Below, one piece after another: positions 15,743 to 24,226 of a stretch of DNA of 64,000 nucleotides. The DNA is taken from the NCBI GenBank assembly GCA_963740555.1, contig CAVUES010000015.1, forward strand, positions 1 to 64,000, given 5' to 3'. The notes under the pieces are model-generated. The model did not search any database, was not told the DNA's origin, and worked only from the letters and a program-made list of their open reading frames with translations. Origin of the DNA: Mayfieldus sp963740555. Its GTDB lineage: Bacteria; Actinomycetota; Thermoleophilia; Solirubrobacterales; 70-9. The translations under genes and the position numbers were made by a program. Numbering within the stretch: position 1 is the first letter of the stretch; each line of letters opens with the position of its first letter.

Positions 15743-17875
15743 GTGGATGCGGTGCGGGGGCACGATCGAAGGCCAAGCGCGGGTGCGTTTCTGCGGGGGA
15801 CCGGCAGGAGGGTTTTCCCTTGCGGTCGCTCCGTTCGGCTGCTGCTGACGGCGCTTCTGTCGGCCCTGGTCGGCGGGGCCGAGTCTTCCGACGCGCTGGT
15901 GCTGCCGGCCCTGCCCGGCGGCGCGCAGGTCAAGCTGCCCGGGCTTCTTCCCAGCTTCCTCAACACTCTTCCGTCCCTGGGAGCGGCGCCGAACGGCCAG
16001 CGCGTGCTGGTGCTGGTCGACATGCGCCCGCGGCACCAGCGCGGGCTCGCCCGTTTCGTCCGCCGCGTCTCGAACCCGAACAGCGCCCGCTACCGGCATT
16101 ACCTGACGCCGGCGCGGTTCCGCCATCGGTTCGCTCCTTCGGCCGCCGCGGTGAGCGCGGTCAAGCAGTTCGCCCGCCTTGGAGGGTTTCGGGTGGCCGG
16201 AGTGCCCCGCAACCATCACTTCGTCGCCCTGAGCGGCACCGTCGCCGACGCCGAGACGGCATTCCATACCCAGCTGGACGAGTTCCGGGTCCAGGGCACG
16301 CTGGTCCACGCCCCGGTGGTGGCGCCATCGATTCCGGCCTCGCTGCGGCGGTTCGTGACCAAGGTCTCCGGGCTCGACACCGCCGATCAGATGCGGCCGC
16401 TGAGCGTCCCAGCCGCATCGCCGCCCGCGGCCTTCGTCGGCGCGCCGCCCTGCTCTAGCTACTTCGGCCAGCAGATCGCGAGCAGCGCGCCGCTGGCGTA
16501 CGGAAGCGCGCAGCCGTGGGTCCTGTGCGGATATACGCCGGACCAGCTCCAGGGGGCGTACGGGACCTCCGCGGGGCTGAACCATGGCCTCGACGGCAGC
16601 GGCCAGACGGTGGCGATCATCGACGCCTACGACTCGCCGACGATCGCCGCCGACGCAAACACGTACTCGCAGCGCCACGGGCTTCCCCGCGCCGACATCA
16701 CCCGCTTCCCCTCGCCGCTCGCCACCAATACGCCCGAGATCCCCGGCACCTTCGTCGACCCCCAGGGCTGGTCGGGGGAGGAGACTCTCGACGTCGAGGC
16801 CGTCCACTCGATGGCGCCGGGCGCACGCATCGTCTACGAGGGCGCTGACTCGCCGCTGAACATCAGCCTCACAATGGCCCTCAACGACGTGGTCGACAAC
16901 GCTCGCGCCCAAATCGTCTCCAACTCCTATGGCAGCGCCGGCGACTTCGACAACTCGAGCGACGACGACCCGATCTTCGAGCAGGCGGCAGCCGAGGGGA
17001 TCGGGATCTACTTCTCCTCCGGCGACGAGGGCGACGAGACCAAGGACGCGAGCGGCCCCGGAGACCGCGAGGTCGACGCGCCGGCCAACGACCCGCTGGT
17101 CACGGCGGTCGGCGGCACAAGCCTCGGGGTTGATTCGAGTGGCGGCTATGGATTCGAGACCTACTGGGGGACCTCTTCCAGCGCCCTGAGCGGCGGGGCG
17201 TGGAGCCCGGCCCCGCCCGGCGGGTACCTCTACGGCGGCGGCGGGGGAACGAGCCAGACCTACGCGCAGCCGTCCTGGCAGAGGGGGATCGTCCCCGCTT
17301 CGATCGCCAACTACTTCGCCGGCAAGCCGGCCCAGGCAGACGCCGGCGACGCAAACGGCGCCGTCCACTCGCCGGGGCGAGCGGTGCCGGACGTGAGCAT
17401 GGTCGGCGACCCGAACACCGGCTTCCTCGTCGGCCAGACCCAGGACTTCTCAAGCCCGGCGTTGGGCCTGCCGACCGACGACAACCATTATTCCGAGTAC
17501 AGGATCGGCGGCACCAGCCTCTCCAGCCCGCTGTTCGCGGGCCTGATGGCGCTCGCCGACCAGGCGTCCGGGCGCCCGCACGGCTTCGCCAACCCGGCGC
17601 TCTACGCCGCCAGCGGGCAGGGCGCCTACCGCGACGTCTCCCAGCCGGCGGGCCCGGTGGCCGAGGTCCGTAACGACTTCGCGAACGGGCTCGACGCCAG
17701 CGGCGGCGTCAACACCACGCTGCGAACGACCAACGCGCTGAACACGCTCTCGTCGCTGCCCGGGTACGACGACTCGACCGGCCTCGGCAGCCCCCGCGGC
17801 CTCGGCTTCCTGCGCGCGCTGGCGCCGCATTCGGCTCTGCTACGCCGGGTCAGTCGCGGACGCGGATCCCGCTAG
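15743..17875 (+). CDS. Secreted S53 family (sedolisin/kumamolisin-like) serine-carboxyl peptidase
   Basis: From GTG 15743 (GTG 15752 is an alternative) the product is about 710 residues. It has a signal peptide (LLLTALLSALVGG), an N-terminal pro-kumamolisin activation domain (LVLVDMRPRHQRGLARFV to about the LDTADQMRPL region) and a catalytic domain. The Glu/Asp pair is seen in WSGEETLDVEAVHSMAP, the oxyanion Asp near FSSGDEGDE and the nucleophile Ser in GGTSLSSPLFAGL. Such enzymes are acid-active secreted endopeptidases that mature by removing the prodomain. The GDDPNTG/DxG-rich C-terminal part fits the Ca-binding site. There is no ATG at the 5' end; the upstream open frame is not part of the gene. 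Confidence 0.8.
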   Translation: MDAVRGHDRRPSAGAFLRGTGRRVFPCGRSVRLLLTALLSALVGGAESSDALVLPALPGGAQVKLPGLLPSFLNTLPSLGAAPNGQRVLVLVDMRPRHQRGLARFVRRVSNPNSARYRHYLTPARFRHRFAPSAAAVSAVKQFARLGGFRVAGVPRNHHFVALSGTVADAETAFHTQLDEFRVQGTLVHAPVVAPSIPASLRRFVTKVSGLDTADQMRPLSVPAASPPAAFVGAPPCSSYFGQQIASSAPLAYGSAQPWVLCGYTPDQLQGAYGTSAGLNHGLDGSGQTVAIIDAYDSPTIAADANTYSQRHGLPRADITRFPSPLATNTPEIPGTFVDPQGWSGEETLDVEAVHSMAPGARIVYEGADSPLNISLTMALNDVVDNARAQIVSNSYGSAGDFDNSSDDDPIFEQAAAEGIGIYFSSGDEGDETKDASGPGDREVDAPANDPLVTAVGGTSLGVDSSGGYGFETYWGTSSSALSGGAWSPAPPGGYLYGGGGGTSQTYAQPSWQRGIVPASIANYFAGKPAQADAGDANGAVHSPGRAVPDVSMVGDPNTGFLVGQTQDFSSPALGLPTDDNHYSEYRIGGTSLSSPLFAGLMALADQASGRPHGFANPALYAASGQGAYRDVSQPAGPVAEVRNDFANGLDASGGVNTTLRTTNALNTLSSLPGYDDSTGLGSPRGLGFLRALAPHSALLRRVSRGRGSR

Positions 17876-17945
17876 ACGATTGATTCCTGATCCGCGTGGG
17901 CCCGGGGGCGCATGGGACCGAGCCGGGCGGGGGAAGCAGGCGAAG

Positions 17946-17965
17946 CCAATACCTGGAGGTATTGG
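17946..17965. repeat. Perfect 20-bp palindrome, possible operator
   Basis: CCAATACCT and AGGTATTGG are exact inverted repeats separated by GG. The symmetry and 2-base centre suit a dimeric repressor site better than a terminator, as no T-run follows. It lies in the 186-bp gap between the S53 gene and the convergent small membrane-protein gene. Confidence 0.35.
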
Positions 17966-18061
17966 CGAGCCCGATGACCCCGATCCGGCGACGGTATCCG
18001 TGCGTCATCCGGGTATGCGGGGATTGGGAATCACTCGTCTGGGTCGGGTCTCGCACCCGGC

Positions 18062-18508
18062 TCAGCCGGATAGCAGCCAGACCACCAGCGTCACCACCAC
18101 CATCCCGGCTTCGATGGCGATCAACAGGCCGACCGCGTCGGCGAGCGAGGCGCCGGGCGAAAAGCCACCGGAAACGATCAGTACGCCGCTGAGCACCAAT
18201 GCGACGGTCGCGACGGCCCCCCAATAGAGCATCGCCCGCTCCCAGTACTCGGCGCGCTCGGGATGTGCGGTCCGCAGCCTGCGTTCGATCGCAAACGGAA
18301 GCGCGAACAGGGCGCCGAAGGCGGCGACGGCGAACACGGCGACCCAGCCATTGAGTGAGGAGATGTCGAGGTAGGGGCCGCCGGCGAGCTGGGCGAGCAC
18401 GAGCGAGATCAGCGCCACCGCTCCGCTGATCAGCAGTGCCAGCGTCGGCCCTGACATCGCCGGTTCGGCGCCCGGAGCCTGAAGTCGTTGCTCGTCGGGC
18501 TGCTCCAC
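18062..18508 (-). CDS. Small integral membrane protein
   Basis: The 148-residue product has about four hydrophobic helices (ALLISGAVALISLVLAQL, WVAVFAVAAFGALFALPF, YWGAVATVALVLSGVLIV, GLLIAIEAGMVVVTLVVWLL) and a polar N-terminal tail. No catalytic motif and no recognised family. Its start is 1 bp from the end of the upstream secreted-protein gene on the same strand, so they are probably one transcript. Confidence 0.55.
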   Translation of the reverse strand: MEQPDEQRLQAPGAEPAMSGPTLALLISGAVALISLVLAQLAGGPYLDISSLNGWVAVFAVAAFGALFALPFAIERRLRTAHPERAEYWERAMLYWGAVATVALVLSGVLIVSGGFSPGASLADAVGLLIAIEAGMVVVTLVVWLLSG

Positions 18509-18509
18509 G

Positions 18510-19523
18510 TCAGCAGCGATGGACCATCGCGGCGCTGCGCACGACCTCGAAGGCGCTGCCCGGGATCGCCTTCAGCTGGTCGAGGTTCTGGTCCGGCCAG
18601 CGACGATCGGAGCTGCCGCTGAAGTACCAGTTGGAGCCGTTGTCGGCGATCACGAAGCCGTACTGCTTCATCGCCACCGCGATCGCGTGGGCGGGGCCGA
18701 TGATCCCGGAGACGTCGTAGCCGGCCTTCAGCCGCAGTCGCAGCCCCATCGGGGGAGCGTTGGGGTTGCCGGTGTCGCCGGCGCAATGCGAGGCGGGGTT
18801 GATCCAGGCGTTCTGGGTCGAGTCGACGGTGACCCGGATCGCATGGTGGATGGCTCCGCTCCGTGCCTCGTCGTAGCGAACCAGGCCGGGGAAGATCGGC
18901 AAGCCGGCTGCGTCGGCGGAGGTGAACCCCTCGGTCCGAAGCTGGCTCGAGCGCAGGTTCCAGATCACCCCCGAGTCGGCGTTCCAGTGCTTATGGGGCC
19001 GGCGCTCGAAGAAGGCTCGGTAGAGCTCGTAGAGTCGGCAACGGGCTCTGTCGAAGACCAGCACGTGGCGGTCGCCGTCGCTTCGATTGCCGCCCTCTAC
19101 GGGAGCGTGCGGCGGGACCCGATAGCCGCCATGGCTGGAGTCGTCGCCGTAGGCGGTGAAGTGGACCCGGCTGCGCTTCGCGTGCTTGCCGACCACCGCG
19201 TAGGGAAAACCGTAGGCGCGCGGCGAGCCGAAGTCGGGGTGCAGCATGTTGCCGCCATGCGAGTCGATGTAGGCGATATAGGCGTCGGAGTTTGGGTCGA
19301 CCGGGGCGTTGGAGACATCCTGGTTCCAGGCCGTTTCGTCGGCGGCCGACGGGGCGCCGGCAGCGGCCGATGGCTGTGGAAAGACCCCGCAGCTGCCGAG
19401 GCCGGGGTAGGGGCCGAGACGGGCGTTGGTCGAGCCGAGGGCGCTGGAGATGGCGGCGACTGCCAGCGCCGTTGCGGCGAGTGAAGTTGCGAGGAGGATC
19501 CGCTTTCTCTTCAGGTGGTCCAC
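18510..19523 (-). CDS. Conserved secreted protein of unknown function
   Basis: The 337-residue product has an N-terminal signal (KRKRILLATSLAATALAVAAIS) and a mature domain with many aromatic, His, Asp and Asn residues (DSHGGNMLHPDFGSP, YGFPYAVVG, INPASHCAGDTGNPNAPPMG, DNGSNWYFSGSSDRRW). The pattern reminds me of uncharacterised secreted actinobacterial proteins. No catalytic class can be assigned. It is flanked on the same strand by the GH15 gene (1 bp) and the small membrane protein (1 bp), so the three form an operon and it may act on carbohydrate. Confidence 0.55.
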   Translation of the reverse strand: MDHLKRKRILLATSLAATALAVAAISSALGSTNARLGPYPGLGSCGVFPQPSAAAGAPSAADETAWNQDVSNAPVDPNSDAYIAYIDSHGGNMLHPDFGSPRAYGFPYAVVGKHAKRSRVHFTAYGDDSSHGGYRVPPHAPVEGGNRSDGDRHVLVFDRARCRLYELYRAFFERRPHKHWNADSGVIWNLRSSQLRTEGFTSADAAGLPIFPGLVRYDEARSGAIHHAIRVTVDSTQNAWINPASHCAGDTGNPNAPPMGLRLRLKAGYDVSGIIGPAHAIAVAMKQYGFVIADNGSNWYFSGSSDRRWPDQNLDQLKAIPGSAFEVVRSAAMVHRC

Positions 19524-19524
19524 G

Positions 19525-21447
19525 CTAGCCCTCCTCGCCTCGACCGCGCAGCTCGCTGAACACCGCGGTCAGCTGGCCGGGTTCACCGTCGCGCCAGGCG
19601 TCGGCGATCACGTGCGAGACGGCGTTGATCAGCGCCAGGTGGGTGAAGGCCTGGGGGAAGTTGCCCCAGTGGCGGCCGGTGCGGGCGTCGAGCTCCTCGG
19701 CGAAGAGGTCGAGCGGGCCGGCGAGGCCGAGCAGGCGCTCGCACAGCTCCCGTGCGCGGTCGCGCTCGCCGATCTCCGAGAACGCCGAGGCGAGCCAGAA
19801 GGAGCAGATCGTGAATGTGGCTTCCTGCCCGTGCAGGCCGTCGTCCGTCTCCTCGACCAGGTAACGAAGGACGAGGCCGTCGCGGGTCAGCTCCTTGTCG
19901 ATCGCCAGCACCGTCTGGCGAACCCGCTGGTCATTCGGGGGCAGGAAGCGGACCAGCGGGATCAGCAGGGTTGAGGCGTCGAGGGCGTCGGTCTCGTAGT
20001 GCTGGCGGAAGACGCCGTCGCGCACCCCGCGCTCGAGAATCTCCGCCTTGACCTGGCCGGCGATCTCGCGCCAGCCCTTCGCCCGCTCCTCATCGCCCTG
20101 CTTCTGGGCCAGCCGGGCTCCCCGATCGACCGCCACCCAGATCATCAGCTTCGAGGACACGTAGTGCTTCGGGTCGCCGCGGGCCTCCCAGATGCCCTGG
20201 TCGGGATGCGGCCAGGCCTCGATCGCGGCCTCCACGGCCTCGCAGATCAGCTCCCAGTTCTCCTCCCGGATGTGGTCGATGGTCTTGGAGTGGATGTAGA
20301 TCGAGTCCAGCAGCGCACCCCAGACGTCGTTCTGGCGCTGGCTGAAGGCCCCGTTCCCGATCCGCACCGGCTTCGCGCCGTCGTATCCGGAAAGGTGGTC
20401 GAGGGTGCGCTCGGTGAGGTCCTGCTCGCCGCCGATCCCGTACATGATCTGCAGCTTGCCGTCGCGGCTTCTGGCCAGATCGCCGATGAACTGCGCGAAC
20501 TCGGTTGCCTCCTCGTTGAATCCCAGCGTGTGCATGGCCCAGAGCGAGAAGGTCGAGTCGCGGATCCAGCTGTAGCGGTAGTCCCAGTTACGCTCGCCGC
20601 CCGGCGTCTCGGGCAGGGAAGTCGTCGCGGCGGCCACGATCGCTCCGGTGGGCGAGTAGGTGAGGCCCTTGAGCACCACCGCGGAGCGCTGCAAGTGCAC
20701 CCGCCAGGGGTGGTCGGGGAAGGTGCCGTGCCGAAGCCAGGCGCGCCAGAAGTCGGAGGTGGCCTCGAGTCGCTCTCTTGCCTCCGGAGCGCTGCGCGGC
20801 GCCCCGCCTTCCTCGTCCCAACAGAGGGCCGCGAAGCAGGACTGGCCCGAGTCCAGGGTCAGCCTCCCGGTCACTCGCTCACCCTCGACCGTGGGCTGGA
20901 TGTCGGTGGCGAGCTTGACGCTCTGCTCGGCGCCGCTTGCCTTCAGCTCACCGTCGGGGGCGGGCTCCCAGCTTGCCGCCCGCGACCCGTATTCGAAGTT
21001 GGGACGGCAATCCAGCCCCACCTCGACCTCGCCGTCGATGCAGGTCGCGATCCGGACCAGGGTGCGGTCGGCCTCCTGGCGGGGGTGGGGGCGGCCCATG
21101 GCGCGCTCGTCGCGCCCCGAGAGCGCCCATTCGGTGATCGTCAAGGCGTCGAGGACCACCAGCCATCCGGTGTCGGTGGTCCATGTCGTCTCCAGGATCA
21201 ATGTCCCTGGCAGATAGCGGCGGGCCAGAGGCGCGTGCATGCCCGGCGGCCCGATGCGCATCGATCCGGCGTCGCGATCGAGCGTCGCCCCGAAGACGCT
21301 CGGGGAGTCGAAGCGCGGAATGCAGAGCCATTCGATGCAGCCGTCGGGGCCGATCAGCGCGCTGGTGTGGCAGTCGGAGATGAAGCCGTAGTTGGCGATC
21401 GGGGGGAACGCCGAGCGGTAGCTATGCGAAAACGGATCCGCAGTCAA
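19525..21447 (-). CDS. Glycoside hydrolase family 15 protein (trehalase/glucoamylase-like)
   Basis: The 640-residue protein is of the usual length for the actinobacterial GH15 group that includes trehalases. The N-terminal beta domain starts with PIANYGFISDCHTSALIG, DGCIEWLCIPRFDSPSVF. The (alpha/alpha)6 barrel has RNWDYRYSWIRDSTFSLWAM and, near the end, QEATFTICSFWLASAFSEIG, where the two acidic catalytic residues of the family reside. No signal peptide is seen, so it is cytosolic and probably hydrolyses trehalose or a short alpha-glucan. It is the first gene of the three-gene leftward operon. Confidence 0.85.
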   Translation of the reverse strand: MTADPFSHSYRSAFPPIANYGFISDCHTSALIGPDGCIEWLCIPRFDSPSVFGATLDRDAGSMRIGPPGMHAPLARRYLPGTLILETTWTTDTGWLVVLDALTITEWALSGRDERAMGRPHPRQEADRTLVRIATCIDGEVEVGLDCRPNFEYGSRAASWEPAPDGELKASGAEQSVKLATDIQPTVEGERVTGRLTLDSGQSCFAALCWDEEGGAPRSAPEARERLEATSDFWRAWLRHGTFPDHPWRVHLQRSAVVLKGLTYSPTGAIVAAATTSLPETPGGERNWDYRYSWIRDSTFSLWAMHTLGFNEEATEFAQFIGDLARSRDGKLQIMYGIGGEQDLTERTLDHLSGYDGAKPVRIGNGAFSQRQNDVWGALLDSIYIHSKTIDHIREENWELICEAVEAAIEAWPHPDQGIWEARGDPKHYVSSKLMIWVAVDRGARLAQKQGDEERAKGWREIAGQVKAEILERGVRDGVFRQHYETDALDASTLLIPLVRFLPPNDQRVRQTVLAIDKELTRDGLVLRYLVEETDDGLHGQEATFTICSFWLASAFSEIGERDRARELCERLLGLAGPLDLFAEELDARTGRHWGNFPQAFTHLALINAVSHVIADAWRDGEPGQLTAVFSELRGRGEEG

Positions 21448-21470
21448 CCGACTCCCCCGCCTGCGCGGCT

Positions 21471-21980
21471 CTAGGCGAGGCCCTCAGCCTCGTACTCGCG
21501 CAGGAACCCCTCGAACAGGCGCCTGTGGCCCTGCTCGTCGTGGAGGATCGCGATCACCATGTCGTTGGTCACCGGGTCTACCTGGTCGGTCTCCGCGACG
21601 ATTCGGGTGTAGTGCTCGATCGCGCCCTTCTCGGCCTCGATCACGCCCCTGATCACGTGCACGACGTCGGTCTGGTGCTCGGGCGGCTGCAGGTAGTTCT
21701 GCTCGGCCTCGAAGTCGCGCGATCCCGGGACGACCCCGTAGAGCTCCTTGATCCGGTCGGCGAACTGCTGCGCGTGCCCGAGCTCCTCCTGGATGTCCTG
21801 CTGGAGAGACTCGCGGATCTCCTGCGCTCGCACCCCGTCGGGATTGACCGAGTTGGCGATGTAGCTCATCACCGTCTCGATCTCCATCCAGTAGGCCTTC
21901 GTGAGCAGTTCGATGATCTGCTCGCGCTTTTCGTCGTTCTCGGCGGCGAGGATGCCCTCGCTCGCTGTCGCCTCGGCCAT
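21471..21980 (-). CDS. Ferritin-like (bacterioferritin/Dps-type) four-helix protein
   Basis: The 169-residue protein shows the two ferritin-like helix pairs. Iron ligands are visible in EIETVMSYIANSV, DIQEELGHAQQFADRI, EAEKGAIEHYTRIV and ILHDEQGHRRLFEGFL, which gives two E...ExxH sets. This supports a di-iron site used for iron storage or oxidative protection in the cytosol. There is a clear ribosome site (AAGGAG) before the ATG. It is 23 bp from the GH15 gene on the same strand. Confidence 0.75.
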   Translation of the reverse strand: MAEATASEGILAAENDEKREQIIELLTKAYWMEIETVMSYIANSVNPDGVRAQEIRESLQQDIQEELGHAQQFADRIKELYGVVPGSRDFEAEQNYLQPPEHQTDVVHVIRGVIEAEKGAIEHYTRIVAETDQVDPVTNDMVIAILHDEQGHRRLFEGFLREYEAEGLA

Positions 21981-22074
21981 CTGATGCTCCTTCCTTTTCG
22001 GTTGCGGAACCTAGCATCGCTTCGGAAGGAGGCTGCCCCGCCGGGCGGAACATAAACCCGGCGAGGAGCGGCCC

Positions 22075-23055
22075 ATGATCATCGATTGCGCCCACTACAA
22101 GGACGGCGAGCGCCAGCAAGACGGCAAGCTGTCGTTGGAGCAGGCCGCGCGCTGCGTGACCGGCGCGCAAGGCGAGTTCGTCTGGCTGGGGCTCTTCGAG
22201 CCCAGCGCCGACGAGCTTCGCGAGGTCGCGGAGCAATTCCACCTGCACGAGTTGGCGGTCGAGGATGCCGAGCTCGCCCACCAGCGGCCGAAGCTCGAGG
22301 ACTACGAGGACTCCTTCTTCATCGTGCTGAAGACGACCTACTACGACGAGGAGGCCGAACAGGTCCACTTCGGCGAGATTCATCTCTTCGTCGCCCGCGA
22401 TTACGTGATTCACGTCCGCCACGGAGAGGGCAGCGAGCTGACCGGCGCCCGGCGGCGGCTGGAGCAGCGCCCCGAGTTGCTCAAGCAGGGGACGCCTTCG
22501 GTCGTCTGGGCGATCCTCGACAAGGTCGTCGACGACTACTACCCCGTGGCCCAGGGCATCGAGGACGACATCGAGGAGGTCGAGGCGCAGGTCTTCGGCG
22601 AGGGCGAGCAGCCGACCGAGCGGATCTACTTCCTAAAGCGCGAGGTGATCGAATTTCATCGCGCGGTCGGACCGCTGCTGATACCGCTGGAGACCCTCGA
22701 GGCGGGTGGGGTCTCGCGGGCGATCGACGACGAGTTGCGGCGCTTCTTCCGCGACGTCGCCGACCACGCGCGCCGAATCGACGAGCAGGTCAACTCGCAG
22801 CGCGAGCTGCTGACCAGTGCCCTGGAGGCGAACCTGGCGCTGGTCAGCGTGCGCCAGAACGACGTCATCAAGGAGATTTCCAGCTGGGCCGCGATCATCA
22901 CCGTGCCGACCTTCATCGCCAGCGTCTACGGGATGAACTTCCAGCACATGCCCGAGCTGAGGTGGAGGATCGGCTACCCGCTGGCACTGGTGACGATGGC
23001 GGTCGCGGTGTTTCTGCTCTACCGTTTCTTCAAGCGCGTCGGCTGGCTGTCCTGA
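22075..23055 (+). CDS. corA: CorA family magnesium/divalent cation channel
   Basis: The 326-residue protein has a long cytosolic N-terminal alpha/beta domain, a stalk helix and two C-terminal TM helices. The signature YGMNF follows the first TM helix, which begins around AAIITVPTFIASV, and the second helix ends near the C-terminus (LALVTMAVAVFLLYRFF). This is the standard CorA layout for a pentameric Mg2+ (or Co2+/Ni2+) channel gated by cytosolic Mg2+. GAGGAGCGG lies just upstream of ATG 22075. Divergent from the ferritin-like gene. Confidence 0.88.
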   Translation: MIIDCAHYKDGERQQDGKLSLEQAARCVTGAQGEFVWLGLFEPSADELREVAEQFHLHELAVEDAELAHQRPKLEDYEDSFFIVLKTTYYDEEAEQVHFGEIHLFVARDYVIHVRHGEGSELTGARRRLEQRPELLKQGTPSVVWAILDKVVDDYYPVAQGIEDDIEEVEAQVFGEGEQPTERIYFLKREVIEFHRAVGPLLIPLETLEAGGVSRAIDDELRRFFRDVADHARRIDEQVNSQRELLTSALEANLALVSVRQNDVIKEISSWAAIITVPTFIASVYGMNFQHMPELRWRIGYPLALVTMAVAVFLLYRFFKRVGWLS

Positions 23056-23108
23056 GGCGATACGGGCCGGTCTGAGGCTTAAGTCCCGGCGCTACGCTGA
23101 GCGGCGCA

Positions 23109-24011
23109 ATGCCGCTTCTTGGGCACGTGTCGCTGCCGTTTGCGCCGCTCGAGGCGCTGCCGCCGCTGGTCGCGGCGGTGCTCTACGCGAAGCGGGCGTC
23201 GACCCTTGCGGCGCGCGGGCGGCCGGTGCCGGTTTGGCGCCAGGTCTGCTTCGGCTCCGGCCTGCTGGTGATCGCGGCTGCGACCGTCTCACCGCTCGGC
23301 GACCGTCTGGCCGACGAGCTGGTGATGGCGCACATGGTCGAGCACCTGCTGATCGGCGACGTCGCGGCGCTGCTGCTTGTTCTGGGGCTGACCGGGCCGC
23401 TGCTCGCGCCATTGCTGGGATTGCCTGTTTTGCGGCACCTCCAGGTCCTGGTCAATCCCCTGGTCGCATTCCCGCTCTGGGCGATCGACCTCTACGTCTG
23501 GCATATCCCGGCGCTCTACGACAAGGCATACGGGGGCGCGGCGCTTCATGCCCTCGAGCACACGATGTTCGTCGCCTGCGGTTGCCTGATGTGGATGGCG
23601 CTGCTCGGACCCCTCCCGCGGCCGGCTTGGTTCACGAACGCCTGGAAGCTCGGCTACGTGATCGCGGTGCGCTTCACCGGCATCATCCTCGGCAACGTCT
23701 TCATGTGGTCGGGGACGGTCTTCTATTCCGTGTACGCGAGCGGAGAGGCCAAGTGGCACCTCTCGCCACTCACCGACCAGAGCGTCGCCGGCGTGATCAT
23801 GATGGTCGAGGGCACCTTCGTCTCGCTGGGGATCTTCGCCTGGCTCTTCTTCCGCACCGCCCAGGAGGGCACCGAGCGCCAACGGCTGATCGAATTGGCG
23901 CGCGACCGAGGGGTGGCCCTGGACGAGGCGCGCGCCGCCCGTGCCGTCGCCGCGGGGGAAGGCAAGCGCCTGGAGGAGCGGCTGCTCGCCGGCAAGGGCG
24001 AGATTGGCTGA
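23109..24011 (+). CDS. ctaG: CtaG-type (caa3) cytochrome c oxidase assembly protein
   Basis: The 300-residue polytopic membrane protein has the family's His-rich signature AHMVEHLLIGDVAALLLVLGLTGP, plus WHIPALYDKAY and HALEHTMFVACGC in following helices. The protein supports copper insertion or assembly of aa3/caa3 oxidases in actinobacteria and bacilli. The C-terminal tail is polar and helical (RQRLIELARDRGVALDE). No cytochrome oxidase genes are adjacent, so the gene is an orphan here. Confidence 0.8.
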   Translation: MPLLGHVSLPFAPLEALPPLVAAVLYAKRASTLAARGRPVPVWRQVCFGSGLLVIAAATVSPLGDRLADELVMAHMVEHLLIGDVAALLLVLGLTGPLLAPLLGLPVLRHLQVLVNPLVAFPLWAIDLYVWHIPALYDKAYGGAALHALEHTMFVACGCLMWMALLGPLPRPAWFTNAWKLGYVIAVRFTGIILGNVFMWSGTVFYSVYASGEAKWHLSPLTDQSVAGVIMMVEGTFVSLGIFAWLFFRTAQEGTERQRLIELARDRGVALDEARAARAVAAGEGKRLEERLLAGKGEIG

Positions 24012-24062
24012 CTAGATGAGCCATGCCACGATCCACGTACGCCTGGATGACGCGGCCATGGC

Positions 24063-24188
24063 ATGAGTCATCTGAGTGCCGGCGACCGTTTGCGGGCCTG
24101 GTTGGTCACCGGTCCGCTGGGTCGCCTCGCCGCCCTCGCGATCGAGTTCGGGGCGGCAATGGGCCGCGCTGCGCGCCGCCGGCGCTGA
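24063..24188 (+). CDS. Short 41-residue protein, probable small gene
   Basis: ATG 24063 opens a 41-codon frame (begins MSHLSAGDRLRAWLVTGPLG, with RLAALAIEFGAAMG, ends in Arg-rich RAARRRR). The word RLRAWLVTGPLGR resembles short actinobacterial proteins with one amphipathic helix that I recall only in outline. A 16-codon frame starting at 24016 ends in an overlapping ATGA at 24063, which could couple translation. No function proposed; it could also be chance. Confidence 0.4.
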   Translation: MSHLSAGDRLRAWLVTGPLGRLAALAIEFGAAMGRAARRRR

Positions 24189-24226
24189 CCGCCCGCCCAG
24201 CGAGCTAGCCAAGTAGGGTCAGGCGC

